From assembly GCA_965279095.1 (NCBI GenBank), contig CBDIHH010000001.1, forward strand, positions 66,913 through 130,912: DNA of 64,000 nt, read 5' to 3'. Position 1 is the stretch's first letter; every line of letters begins with the position of its first letter. This document shows positions 25,389 to 34,531 of the stretch, one piece after another. This stretch comes from CBDIHH01 sp965279095 (lineage in GTDB: Bacteria > Pseudomonadota > Alphaproteobacteria > Caulobacterales > Caulobacteraceae). Below the pieces are notes generated by a model. It had not been told where the DNA came from. It saw only the letters and a list, made by a program, of their open reading frames with translations, and did no database searches. The position numbers and the translations under genes are program-made.

Positions 25389-26207
25389 CTAGAAGCGGTA
25401 GCCCATGGTCACGCGGAAGCTGTGGACCCGGAAGTCCTCCTCGCTGCGCCGGAAGTCCGTGCCGGCGCTGTTGGCCAGGATGAACGGGTTGGTCGCCGGC
25501 GCCGGGCCCTGGGCCCGGACCACGTGATCGTCGTCCTTGAGGCTGGTGAACAGATATTCCGCGCCCAGGGTGATGTTGGGCGTCAGCCGGTGCTCGAGGC
25601 CCCCGCCGATCTGGTATCCGGTGGCCCGGTCGTCGCTGGTCTGGGTGAAGGTGTTGGCGGTGTTGCTGGTGGAGAAGGTGTGGTCCAGCCTGCCCTGGGC
25701 CACGCCCCCGGTGGCGTAGATCAGATTGTCGCCAAAGGCGTAGCCGCCCCGGGCGCGCAGGGCGATCATCGATTCCAGCTCGCGCTGCATGGTGTAGAAG
25801 GCCGGGGTCGTGGAGTAGGCCGACACCGCATCCTTCAGGTCATAGCCGCTGGCTTCGGCGACGACGCCCGCCACATAGGCGCCGAACTGCCAGTCGTACC
25901 CGGCCCGCACCCCGTATTCGAGGGCGCTTTCGTCCTCGGGGCAGCTGCCGGGGATGGAGGAGACAGACGCGCCGCCGCAGAAGCCGGGCGAGAAGGCGTT
26001 CGCTCCGGCCGCGGTGCGCACCGTGTCGCCGCCGGCGCCGTCGAGGTTGGTGTCGAAGCCGATGGTTTCGCCATCGCTGTCGCGATGGACGGCGACGCCG
26101 GCGTGGGCGCCCACATAGGGGCCGGTCCAATCGCCGGTTTGGGCGTGGGCCGCTCCCGCGCCGGCCAGGAGGGCGAAGGCCGCCGAAGCGCAAAGGATGT
26201 GTTTCAT
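25389..26207 (-). CDS. Outer-membrane beta-barrel protein (Omp25/OmpA-barrel type)
   Basis: A 272-residue exported protein. Signal peptide MKHILCASAAFALLAGAGAAHA cleaves near residue 22. The mature part begins DWTGPYVGAHAGVAV, a classic first strand of the outer-membrane protein beta-barrel (OMP_b-brl) family, has alternating strands such as YGVRAGYDWQFGAYVAGV and TLGAEYLFTSL, and ends with the aromatic terminal strand RVTMGYRF required for BAM insertion. One Cys pair (FCGGAS, GSCPED) may form a loop disulfide. It is downstream of chvI's start in the leftward direction but is a separate unit. Confidence 0.88.
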   Translation of the reverse strand: MKHILCASAAFALLAGAGAAHAQTGDWTGPYVGAHAGVAVHRDSDGETIGFDTNLDGAGGDTVRTAAGANAFSPGFCGGASVSSIPGSCPEDESALEYGVRAGYDWQFGAYVAGVVAEASGYDLKDAVSAYSTTPAFYTMQRELESMIALRARGGYAFGDNLIYATGGVAQGRLDHTFSTSNTANTFTQTSDDRATGYQIGGGLEHRLTPNITLGAEYLFTSLKDDDHVVRAQGPAPATNPFILANSAGTDFRRSEEDFRVHSFRVTMGYRF

Positions 26208-26318
26208 GGGGGGCTACTCGATGACGGGCCGCAACCGCGCGGCGCCCCCTGCCTACGCGGCAGGCCTGCGACTGGATGCCGCAGCACGTCAATAAATGTT
26301 GGCCCGCCCGCGGCGCGG

Positions 26319-26333
26319 CTAACGGAACCTTAA
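26319..26333. promoter_or_regulatory. CtrA-box-like sequence before the 570-aa unknown gene
   Basis: CTAA, seven bases, then TTAA, 42 bp upstream of the ATG at 26375. The Caulobacterales cell-cycle regulator CtrA binds TTAA-N7-TTAA; this differs at one base. Weak evidence from sequence resemblance only. Confidence 0.3.
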
Positions 26334-26374
26334 GCGGGCTGCGGCCAAGCTGGCCCGATCATCCAGGGGGCTGC

Positions 26375-28087
26375 ATGGACGGCGCACAGGTTCACTTCGA
26401 GGTCTTCGCCCGCAAGAACGGCAAGTCCGGCTTCACCCTGGAGCTGGCGACGGAAGAGCGCGCCAAGGCCCTGGAAACCGCCGAGGAGATGCTGGCGGCC
26501 AAGCGCGCCATCGCGGTCAAGGTGACGAAGGAGACCATGGATGTGGCCTCCGGCGTGTTCCAAAGCGTCACCATTCTGTCGAAGGGCGAGGCCGCCCGGC
26601 CCCAGTCCAAGGCCCCGCTGGAGGACGCCGGCCCCCTGTGCGTGTCGCCGGCCGATCTCTACACCGGTCACGCCCGCGAACGGATCGGCCGTCTGCTCGA
26701 CGGCTGGCTGCTGCGCCAGCGGGCCACCCCCTTCGACCTGCTGCATCGCCCGGACCTGGTGGAGAAGCTGGAGGCGTCCGGCGTCGAGATCCAGCACGCC
26801 ATGCAGAAGATCGCCATCCCCGAGGCCCAGGCCAAGGGAACCTCGGTGCACGAGGTCATCCGCGGCTTCCAGAAGCTGGTCGAACAGGCCATCGAGCGCA
26901 TCCTCAAGCATCAGCGGCAGGGGGCCTTCCCCGACTTCGCCAAGGAAAGCTTCGCCGACGCCGTGACCCGGCTCCTGGGCGATCCAGACTGCGCCTACAA
27001 GATCGGGGTGGGGGTGGCCGGCGACCTGCAGATCGGCGCCAGCTGGTCGCAGAAGGTCGATCGCATCCTCGACCTCGCCGACCGGGCGCCCACCGAGGCG
27101 CGGGCGCGGGCCATGGCCTTCAGCGTGCTGGAACAGCCCCTGTCCGAGATCCTCGGCGCCCGCGCCGGCATGGCCGAACTGCTCGGCGCCGACCTCGACC
27201 TCGGCGGCAGCCTGCTGGCCCTGACCCGGATGGCGGCGGCGGAGGCGGTGGACGCCCTGGTGGCGGCCGATCCGCGGGTGGCGCGCCAGACCCCGTCCCT
27301 CGACGGCCCCGCGGCCCGCCTGGCCAACTGGCTGGACAGCCCGCACTTCGCCCATGTCCGCAGCGCCCTCGCCAAGCGGGTGCTCCAGGAGCTGACCAGC
27401 CCCCGCCGCCTGCGTCCCGGCGATCCGGTGGACGAGATCGAGGTCATGCGCGCCTTGGCCATGGTGCTGACCGCCGCCGGCGGGCGGCTGTTGCAGCCCG
27501 ACGACATCCGCGACGCCTTCGCCTACCGCTCCGAATCCCTGGTGACGAGCGACTTCGTCGCCGCCTACCTCAACCAGGGCGGCTCGGCCCTCGAGGAGGT
27601 CCAGGCCCTGGTGCGCCTGGCCGAGAACGTCACTGGCGCCACCAACAAGCGCAAGGCGGCCCAGTGGCTGTCGGCCAATGTCACCGGCCTGCGCTTCGAG
27701 CGCGAGATGCGCGACGGCGACGAGCCGGCCGCCGCCAAGCTCATGGCCCTGGCGGAACTGCAGCGCGCCCTCTGCCGCGTGGGCTTGCTGGGCGGCGACG
27801 ACCAGGGGCTGTGCGAGAAGATCGGCGAGGTCGGCGCCGCAGTCGAAGCCGGCGCCCAGCTGATCGCCTCCATCGGCCGGGCCAATACCGGGGTCAGCCA
27901 GAAGCTGGCGGTGCTGTTGCGCATGGCCGCCGGGGAAACCTCTCCCACCGGCCCCGTCGCCGCCCGCGCCAAGGCCGAGGTGTTAAAGCTGTTCCGGGCG
28001 CCCGAGACCCGGGAGGCGCTGGTCGGCGCCCCCGAGACGCTCAGCAAGCTCAAACCGCTGATGCAGGCGGTCGGCCTGGCCGCCTAG
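26375..28087 (+). CDS. Conserved-looking protein of unknown function, 570 aa
   Basis: I do not recognise a domain. With ATG 26375 (MDGAQVHFEVFARKNGKSGF, preceded by CCAGGGGG) the protein has 570 residues; an upstream ATG at 26276 would add 33 residues of unlikely sequence. Residues 1-65 look like a small alpha/beta domain; a linker follows (about 66-85), and the rest is almost all helical, rich in Ala/Leu/Arg, with no signal peptide or membrane segment. Codon use matches neighbours and the minus-strand reading is not continuous, so the gene is real. It is convergent with polA. Confidence 0.8.
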   Translation: MDGAQVHFEVFARKNGKSGFTLELATEERAKALETAEEMLAAKRAIAVKVTKETMDVASGVFQSVTILSKGEAARPQSKAPLEDAGPLCVSPADLYTGHARERIGRLLDGWLLRQRATPFDLLHRPDLVEKLEASGVEIQHAMQKIAIPEAQAKGTSVHEVIRGFQKLVEQAIERILKHQRQGAFPDFAKESFADAVTRLLGDPDCAYKIGVGVAGDLQIGASWSQKVDRILDLADRAPTEARARAMAFSVLEQPLSEILGARAGMAELLGADLDLGGSLLALTRMAAAEAVDALVAADPRVARQTPSLDGPAARLANWLDSPHFAHVRSALAKRVLQELTSPRRLRPGDPVDEIEVMRALAMVLTAAGGRLLQPDDIRDAFAYRSESLVTSDFVAAYLNQGGSALEEVQALVRLAENVTGATNKRKAAQWLSANVTGLRFEREMRDGDEPAAAKLMALAELQRALCRVGLLGGDDQGLCEKIGEVGAAVEAGAQLIASIGRANTGVSQKLAVLLRMAAGETSPTGPVAARAKAEVLKLFRAPETREALVGAPETLSKLKPLMQAVGLAA

Positions 28088-28120
28088 CCCCGCCCCTTCG
28101 CCGCCACCCCCTGTGGGGCC

Positions 28121-31018
28121 TCAGTGCGCGGCGTCCCAGGTCTTGGCGGCGCGGGCGTCCACCACCAGCGGGACCGACAGGGCGACGGCCGGCTCGGCGG
28201 CGGACTCCATCACCGCGCGGGCGACGCGGCAGACCGCCTCGGCCTCGGCTTCGGGCGCCTCGAACACCAGTTCGTCATGCACCTGCAGCAGCATCCGCGC
28301 CTTCAACCCTTCTGCCTCCAGGGCGGCCGGCATGCGGACCATGGCGCGCCGCACAATGTCGGCCGCCGCCCCCTGGATGGGGGCGTTGATGGCGGCGCGG
28401 TCGGCGAAGGCCCGCAGGGAGGGGTTCTTGGCCGCGGCCTCGGCGATATTGATCTTGCGGCCGAACAGGGTGGTCACATAGCCCTGCGCCCGGGCCAGGG
28501 CCTTGGTGCGGTCCATATAGTCGCGGATGCCGGGGAAGCGCTCGAAATAGGTCTTGATGTAGCGGCCCGCCTCGCCCTGGTCGATGCCGAGCTGGGCGCC
28601 CAGGCCGAAGCCCGAGATGCCGTAGATGATGCCGAAGTTGATCGCCTTGGCCCGGCGCCGGGTCTCGGCCGGCATCCCCTCGATGGGCACGCCGAACATC
28701 TCCGACGCGGTCATGGCGTGGATGTCGAGCCCCTCGGCGAAGGCCTGCTTCAGCTGCGGGATGTCGCCGATATGGGCCATCAGCCGCAACTCGATCTGGC
28801 TGTAGTCGGCGCTGATCAGCACATGGCCGTCCTCGGCGATGAAGGCCTGGCGGATCTTGCGGCCCTCCTCGGTGCGGATGGGGATGTTCTGCAGGTTCGG
28901 GTCGTTGGACGACAGCCGGCCGGTGGTGGTGGCGGCCAGGGCGTAGGAGGTGTGCACCCGGCCCGTGCGCTCGGACACCGCCGCCACCAGGGCGTCGGTA
29001 TAGGTGCCCTTGAGCTTGGACAGCTGGCGCCAGTCGAGCAGCAGCTGCGGTAGCGCATGGCCCTGGGCCGCCAGCTCGTCGAGCACGGAGGCGTCGGTGC
29101 CCCAGGCCCCTGTGGGGGTCTTCTTGCCGCCGGGCAGGCCCATCTCGCCGAACAGCACGTCGCCGATCTGCTTGGGGCTGCCGAGGTTGAAGGGCCGACC
29201 GACCAGGGCCTGGGCCTTGGCCTCGAAGTCGGCCATGCGCAGGGCGAACTCGCCGCTGAGCTGGCGAAGCCGGGGCACATCGACCTTGACGCCGGCGCAT
29301 TCCATGTCGGCCAGCACCGCCGGCATGGGCCGCTCGAGGGTCTCATAGACGGTCAGCAGCCCCTCGGCCGCCAGCCGCGGGCGCAGGTGGTGGTAGAGGC
29401 GCAGGGTGACGTCGGAGTCCTCGGCGGCGTAGCAGGTGGCCGGCTCCAGGGCGACATGCTTGAAGCTCTTCTGCGCCTTGCCGGTCCCCGCCACCTTCTT
29501 GAAGGGGATCGGCTCATGGCCGAGCCACAGCTTGGACAGCTCGTCCATGCCGTGGCCGTGCAGGCCGCTCTCCAGGACATAGGAGATCAGCATGGTGTCT
29601 TCGATCGGAGCCACCCGGACCCCGTAGCGCGACAGCACTGCCAGGTCGTATTTGGCGTTCTGGGCGATCTTCAGGACCGACGGGTCCTCCAGCAGCGGCT
29701 TCAGCCGGGCGATCACCGCGTCCAGGGGAATCTGCACGATGGCCTCGGCCACCTCCAGCTGCAGCCCGTCCAGCTCGCAGTGGCCGACCGGGATGTAGCA
29801 GGCCTCGCCGGGGGCGATCGCCAGGGAGACCCCGCACAGGTGGGCGTTGGCCGAGGACAGGGCGTCGGTCTCGGTGTCGAAGGCCACCTGGCCCGCCGCC
29901 CGCGCCCGGGCGATCCAGGCGTCCAGGGTCTCCAGGTCGCGGACGCAGACATAGGCGGTGGTGTCGATCGGCTGCGGCGGGGCGGCCGAGGGCAGGGGCG
30001 CCCGGGCCGGCGACAGCACCGGCGCGCCCCAGGTCTTGGGAGCCGACATCCCCTGCGGCGAGGCCACTGGCGAATGGCCCGCGGCGCCGACCCGGCGAGC
30101 GAGGGTGGAGAACTCCATCAGCGCCAGGAAATCGCCGAGGGTCTTGGGGTCCGGCTCGGCGGCGGCGAGGTCGTCGATGGGCGCCGGAAGGGGCGTGTCG
30201 CAGTCCAGCTTCACCAGCTGCCGCGACAGGCGGATCTGGTCGGCGTAGTCGATCAGGGTCTGGCGGCGCTTGTCCTGCTTGACCTCGCCGGCCCGGGCCA
30301 GGAGCGTGTCGAGGTCGCCGTATTCATTGATCAGCAGGGCGGCGGTCTTGATGCCGATGCCGGGGGCGCCGGGCACGTTGTCGACGCTGTCGCCGCACAG
30401 GGCCTGGACGTCGACGACCTTGTCGGGGGCGACGCCGAACTTCTCGAACACCTGGTCGGGGCCGATGCGCAGACCCTTCATGGTGTCGAACATGGTCACC
30501 CGGTCGCCGACCAGCTGCATCAGGTCCTTGTCGGAGGAGACGATCACCGCCTCGCCGCCGGCGTCGCGGACCTTGCAGGCATAGGCGGCGATCAGGTCGT
30601 CGGCCTCGTAGCCGGGCAGCTCCAGGGCCGGCACCCCGAAGGCCCGCGTCGCGTCGCGCACCAGGGCGAACTGCGGGATCAGGTCCTCGGGCGGGGGCGG
30701 ACGATGGGCCTTGTAGGCGTCGTAGAGATCGCTGCGGAAGGTCTTCTCGGAATGGTCGAAGATCACCGCCAGGTGCGTGGGGGCGTCCGCCTCGCCCTTC
30801 ATGTCGCAGAGCAGCTTCCACAGCATGTTGCAGAAGCCGGCCACCGCGCCCACCGGCAGGCCGTCGGACTTGCGGGTCAGGGGCGGCAGGGCGTGGTAGG
30901 CGCGGAAGATGTAGCCCGACCCGTCGACCAGGTAGAGGCGGACGTTGGGCCCGTCCTGGGACAGGTCGCGGTCGACGTCAGGCAGGGGCGGGGCGTCGGG
31001 CTCGAGGGTGTCGGTCAT
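28121..31018 (-). CDS. polA: DNA polymerase I
   Basis: Repair and Okazaki-fragment polymerase. The 965-residue protein has the 5'-3' exonuclease (start YLVDGSGYIFRAYHALPP, residues about 27-310), a proofreading exonuclease with intact motifs (FDTETDAL, NAKYDLAVL, YAAEDSDVT, about 370-560) and the polymerase domain with motif A DYSQIELRLMAHI, motif B RRRAKAINFGIIYG and motif C QVHDELVFE. All catalytic acids are present, so both nuclease activities should be functional. Length is slightly above the E. coli enzyme because of the linker near residue 320. Confidence 0.98.
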   Translation of the reverse strand: MTDTLEPDAPPLPDVDRDLSQDGPNVRLYLVDGSGYIFRAYHALPPLTRKSDGLPVGAVAGFCNMLWKLLCDMKGEADAPTHLAVIFDHSEKTFRSDLYDAYKAHRPPPPEDLIPQFALVRDATRAFGVPALELPGYEADDLIAAYACKVRDAGGEAVIVSSDKDLMQLVGDRVTMFDTMKGLRIGPDQVFEKFGVAPDKVVDVQALCGDSVDNVPGAPGIGIKTAALLINEYGDLDTLLARAGEVKQDKRRQTLIDYADQIRLSRQLVKLDCDTPLPAPIDDLAAAEPDPKTLGDFLALMEFSTLARRVGAAGHSPVASPQGMSAPKTWGAPVLSPARAPLPSAAPPQPIDTTAYVCVRDLETLDAWIARARAAGQVAFDTETDALSSANAHLCGVSLAIAPGEACYIPVGHCELDGLQLEVAEAIVQIPLDAVIARLKPLLEDPSVLKIAQNAKYDLAVLSRYGVRVAPIEDTMLISYVLESGLHGHGMDELSKLWLGHEPIPFKKVAGTGKAQKSFKHVALEPATCYAAEDSDVTLRLYHHLRPRLAAEGLLTVYETLERPMPAVLADMECAGVKVDVPRLRQLSGEFALRMADFEAKAQALVGRPFNLGSPKQIGDVLFGEMGLPGGKKTPTGAWGTDASVLDELAAQGHALPQLLLDWRQLSKLKGTYTDALVAAVSERTGRVHTSYALAATTTGRLSSNDPNLQNIPIRTEEGRKIRQAFIAEDGHVLISADYSQIELRLMAHIGDIPQLKQAFAEGLDIHAMTASEMFGVPIEGMPAETRRRAKAINFGIIYGISGFGLGAQLGIDQGEAGRYIKTYFERFPGIRDYMDRTKALARAQGYVTTLFGRKINIAEAAAKNPSLRAFADRAAINAPIQGAAADIVRRAMVRMPAALEAEGLKARMLLQVHDELVFEAPEAEAEAVCRVARAVMESAAEPAVALSVPLVVDARAAKTWDAAH

Positions 31019-31066
31019 GGCCTCAAGATAAGGCCCGCGGCGCCCGCCGTCACCTGCGCGGTTGGC

Positions 31067-31942
31067 TCATCGGGCGGCGACGAAGCCCCCGTAGGCGGTC
31101 GGGCCCCCGGACGGGACGCTGTAGGCGCCGCCGAGCTCGGCCGCCCCGGGCCCGTAAAAGGATCCCGTGACCTGGCCGGCCTGGGTTCCGTTGAGGTTGC
31201 GCATCGTCGCCGAGCCGGAGAAGTTCACCCCGCTGATCGGCGCGCTGAAGGTCAGCTGCTCAGGGTCGCTGGCGGCATTGATCGAGCCCGCCAGGGTGGC
31301 GGCGGCGAAGTCGACGTCCACCGTCACCGGCCGGGCGTTGAAGGATCCGTAGGCCAGCCCGGTAAAGCGGGCCGAGCCGGTGCGCGGCATATCGGCCGCC
31401 GGCGTGGGCACGCCGAACGGCGCGTAGCCGTTGCTGGACCCGTTGCCGACGCCGCCGTTGTCGGTGCTGTCGCCGAAGTTGGCCATGCGCACATAGCGGG
31501 TCGGACCCGACAGGACGTTCAGGAAGGCGGAGGCGGAGCCGGACGTTGTGGAGGTGGTGATGGTCCACGAACTGGTCGAGCCCGGCCGTAGCAGCTCGGG
31601 GGTATAGGTGGCCGGCGCCGTCGATGGCGGGACCTGGATCTGGATGGTCTCGTCGCCGTCGAAATTGATCTGATTGAGGCCGGTGGGCGCCGCGACATCA
31701 GGATCCGTGATGGTCACCGTCACCGCGCCGGGCGCGGTCGGCGCGCCTGTCGTGATGCTGAACCGGATGATCGTCTGCCGGGCCGCGGCCCCGGTCATGG
31801 TCAGGGCCACAGGAGCCGGCGGCGGGGTCGGGCTGGGCGCCGGGGCGACGCCGCCTCCCCCTCCACCCCCGCCGCAGGCGGCGAGACAGACGGTGACACC
31901 CAGGGCGACAATCCACTTCAGCGCCGACATCATCCTCATCAC
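31067..31942 (-). CDS. TbpB-like surface lipoprotein
   Basis: A 291-residue predicted lipoprotein: lipobox LAAC with Cys23, followed by a Gly run and a Pro-rich linker (residues 24-46). The C-terminal third resembles the TbpB beta-barrel domain found in Slam-dependent surface lipoproteins, with the repeated-strand pattern VDVDFAAATLAGSI, SGSATMRNLNG and the hallmark GSFYGPGAAELGGAYS. It may therefore be displayed outside the cell, with a ligand that cannot be predicted. No Slam translocon or TonB receptor is adjacent. Confidence 0.72.
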   Translation of the reverse strand: MMRMMSALKWIVALGVTVCLAACGGGGGGGGVAPAPSPTPPPAPVALTMTGAAARQTIIRFSITTGAPTAPGAVTVTITDPDVAAPTGLNQINFDGDETIQIQVPPSTAPATYTPELLRPGSTSSWTITTSTTSGSASAFLNVLSGPTRYVRMANFGDSTDNGGVGNGSSNGYAPFGVPTPAADMPRTGSARFTGLAYGSFNARPVTVDVDFAAATLAGSINAASDPEQLTFSAPISGVNFSGSATMRNLNGTQAGQVTGSFYGPGAAELGGAYSVPSGGPTAYGGFVAAR

Positions 31943-32022
31943 CCTTCCCAGGGATGTCGAACGCTACCCTCGAAAGATGATGAGTCAACTATCAGTGGCG
32001 AGCCAAGGACCGCTGGGGGGCG

Positions 32023-32259
32023 TCAATGCCCCGCCGAGCCCTCATAGGCCCCCGGCGCCAACAGTTCGTTCTCCGGGGTCTCGTGGCCGACCAGGACGAA
32101 CTTGCGGTCGCAATAGCCGCACTCGACCTCGCCGGCCTCGCCCATCTCCAGGAACACCCGCGGATGGCCCAGGGCGCCGCCGACGCCGTCACACGACACC
32201 CGGCGGGTGCGCACCCTGACGATCTGCGGCGGCGGGGCGGGAGAGGCGGCGTCGGTCAT
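32023..32259 (-). CDS. Zinc-finger CHCC-domain protein
   Basis: A 78-residue protein of the zf-CHCC family, related to the NDUFS6 accessory subunit of complex I. The metal ligands appear as VSCDG, GHPRVFLEM (His) and VECGYCDRKFVL, i.e. Cys-His-Cys-Cys. ATG 32259 (MTDAASPAPPPQIVRV) gives a normal size; an upstream ATG adds 10 residues. It is not near nuo genes. Likely a small cytoplasmic Zn protein. Confidence 0.85.
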   Translation of the reverse strand: MTDAASPAPPPQIVRVRTRRVSCDGVGGALGHPRVFLEMGEAGEVECGYCDRKFVLVGHETPENELLAPGAYEGSAGH

Positions 32260-32560
32260 GGATCTGGCTCGCTGGCGGCGGTGCGCCATACCTAGGCGCG
32301 GCCCGGCAAGGCGTCAATTTGGCCGTGCCGGCGACGGGACCGGCGTGCGCTCATCCGGCGACTCGCATCAATCTCGTCGAATATATGCGACCGGTCAGGC
32401 CCAACCTATACGCGCCATGGCCTCCGGCTCACAGGACTGTGAAGATCAGTTTATGACAAATCCAGGTCCGAGGGGGTCGTTACTGGCGCCGCAATGCCTA
32501 TATTGTGGGTTTTAAGCGGGTCCTCCCTCGCAATACAGGGCGTCCGGGCAAAGAGGGTTC
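32260..32560. other. 301-bp intergenic region
   Basis: Between divergent zinc-finger and antiporter genes. It must contain promoters for both. I see no palindromic repeat, tRNA or convincing small ORF; the only marked features are local AT-richer stretches (around 32380-32410 and 32500-32515) and AGAGGG 5-10 nt before the antiporter ATG. Confidence 0.5.
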
Positions 32561-34477
32561 ATGCTTCACCAGACGCCGTTGATCGCCACCATAGCCGCCG
32601 GCCTCGGGCTGGCCTTCGTCTTCGGCGTGGTCGCCCATCGCCTCAAGGCGCCGCCCCTGGTGGGTTATCTGATCGCCGGCATCATGGTCGGCCCCTTCAC
32701 GCCTGGCTATGTGGCTGACCAGGCCCTGGCCAACGAGCTGGCCGAGATCGGCGTGATCCTGCTGATGTTCGGGGTGGGACTGCACGTCTCGGTCAAGGAC
32801 CTGATGTCCGTGCGCAAGATCGCCATCCCCGGGGCGGTGGTGCAGATGGGGGTGGCCACCCTGCTGGGCATGGGACTGGGTCATCTGTTCGGCTGGCCCC
32901 TCTACGCCGGCTTCGTCTTCGGCCTGGCCTTGTCGGTGGCCAGCACCGTGGTGCTGCTGCGCGCCTTGCAGGAGCGGCGCATCGTCCAGACCGAGCGCGG
33001 GCGCATCGCCGTCGGCTGGCTGATCGTCGAGGACATCGCCATGGTCGCGGCCCTGGTGCTGCTGCCCCTGCTGGCCCAGGCGATCCTGGGCGATGGCGAG
33101 GGCGGCGCCCCGTCCAACCTGTGGCTGGGCCTGGCCCTGGCGCTGGGCAAGGTCGGCGCCTTCATCGCCTTCATGCTCATCGTCGGGCGCCGGGTGATCC
33201 CGTTTGTCCTGCACTATGTCGCCCACACCGGCTCGCGCGAGCTGTTCCGCCTGGCCGTGCTGGCCATCGCCCTGGGGGTCGCCTTCGGAGCGGCGATGCT
33301 GTTCGACGTGTCCTTCGCCCTGGGCGCCTTTTTCGCCGGCGTCATCCTCAGCGAGTCCGAGCTGAGCCACCAGGCGGCCGAGGACACCCTGCCCCTGCGC
33401 GACGCCTTCGCCGTGCTGTTCTTCGTGTCCATCGGCATGCTGTTCAACCCGCTGATCCTGGTCCAGCAGCCCTGGGCCGTTCTGGGGACCCTGGCGATCA
33501 TCATCCTCGGCAAGTCGCTGGCCGCCCTGGCCATCATGCGGGCCTTCCGCCGCGACGGTCAGACCTCCGCCACCGTCGCCGCCAGCCTGGCCCAGATCGG
33601 CGAATTCTCCTTCATCCTGGCCGGCCTCGGCGTCAGCCTGAAGCTGCTGCCGCCGGAGGGTCGAGACCTGATCCTGGCGGGGGCCATCCTGTCGATCATG
33701 GTCAACCCGCTGGTCTTCACCCTCGCCGCGCGCTGGGCCGGCGGCGGCAAGGTCGCGGCGCCGGCGGCTCCGGCGGCCGAGCCCGCTCTGGGCCTCGTCG
33801 ATCACACGGTGCTGGTGGGCTTTGGCAGCGTCGGCAAGGTCGTGGCCCAGGGGCTGGCCGAGGCGCAGGCGCCCTTCCTGGTGATCGAGAACGGCGAGGA
33901 CGCCCTCGCCCGCGCCCAGGCCGCCGGCTGCCGCGTCGTCGAAGGCAACGCCGCCGACCCGGCGGTCCTGCGGCTGGCCGGGCTGGAGCGGGCCAGCCGG
34001 CTGATCGTGGCCATCCCCAACGCCTTCGAGGCCGGCCAGGTGGTGGAGCAGGCGCATCGCATCAAGCCCGCCCTGGCGGTGCTGGCCCGGGCGCACACCG
34101 ACGCCGAGGCGGCCCATCTGAAGGCCAGGGGCGCGGACCTGGCGGTGCTGGACGAGGCGGAACTGGGCCGGGGCATCCTCGATCGCGCCCTGACCGCGTC
34201 CGTGGCCATCTCTCCCGCGGCGCCGCCGGCGGATCCGCCGCGCCCGATCCTCACCGACGCCGAGCACGCGGTGCTGGCGGGCTTCCGCCAGATCGGCGCC
34301 GGCCCGCGCGAGGCGGTGTCGACGGCGACCCTGGAGGGCCACGCCGCCCAGTCCGCCATCCCCCTGGACGCCCTGCGCGCGGCCATCGCCAGCCTGGCGG
34401 CGCAGGACTACCTCACCGACCTGCGCGACGGCCGCCTGGCCCTGACCGCCACGGGCTTCACCGTGTCGGTCCGCTGA
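32561..34477 (+). CDS. CPA2-type cation:proton antiporter with TrkA-N domain (KefB/YbaL-like)
   Basis: Inner-membrane monovalent cation/proton antiporter, most likely for K+ or Na+. Residues 1-400 hold about 12-13 membrane segments with PPLVGYLIAGIMVGPF, LLMFGVGLHV, LSVASTVVLLRAL and the VEDIAMV acidic site; residues about 410-530 form a Rossmann RCK/TrkA-N regulatory domain starting LVGFGSVGKVVAQGLAEA. A C-terminal 100-residue tail (about 540-638) has no clear TrkA-C motif. Architecture is closest to YbaL. It is apparently monocistronic. Confidence 0.9.
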   Translation: MLHQTPLIATIAAGLGLAFVFGVVAHRLKAPPLVGYLIAGIMVGPFTPGYVADQALANELAEIGVILLMFGVGLHVSVKDLMSVRKIAIPGAVVQMGVATLLGMGLGHLFGWPLYAGFVFGLALSVASTVVLLRALQERRIVQTERGRIAVGWLIVEDIAMVAALVLLPLLAQAILGDGEGGAPSNLWLGLALALGKVGAFIAFMLIVGRRVIPFVLHYVAHTGSRELFRLAVLAIALGVAFGAAMLFDVSFALGAFFAGVILSESELSHQAAEDTLPLRDAFAVLFFVSIGMLFNPLILVQQPWAVLGTLAIIILGKSLAALAIMRAFRRDGQTSATVAASLAQIGEFSFILAGLGVSLKLLPPEGRDLILAGAILSIMVNPLVFTLAARWAGGGKVAAPAAPAAEPALGLVDHTVLVGFGSVGKVVAQGLAEAQAPFLVIENGEDALARAQAAGCRVVEGNAADPAVLRLAGLERASRLIVAIPNAFEAGQVVEQAHRIKPALAVLARAHTDAEAAHLKARGADLAVLDEAELGRGILDRALTASVAISPAAPPADPPRPILTDAEHAVLAGFRQIGAGPREAVSTATLEGHAAQSAIPLDALRAAIASLAAQDYLTDLRDGRLALTATGFTVSVR

Positions 34478-34531
34478 CGGGGGCGGCGGCGAAATCGGCC
34501 GTCGCCAGCCCTGCCCATCCGCGCTAGAGCC

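Noticed and set aside
29057..31591. 844-codon plus-strand frame opposite polA
   Set aside because: Low-complexity antisense frame; polA motifs A, B, C and exonuclease motifs on the minus strand explain the region.
32207..32515. 102-codon frame in the intergenic region before the antiporter
   Set aside because: Half of it is antisense to the zinc-finger gene and the rest lacks codon bias or any recognised motif.
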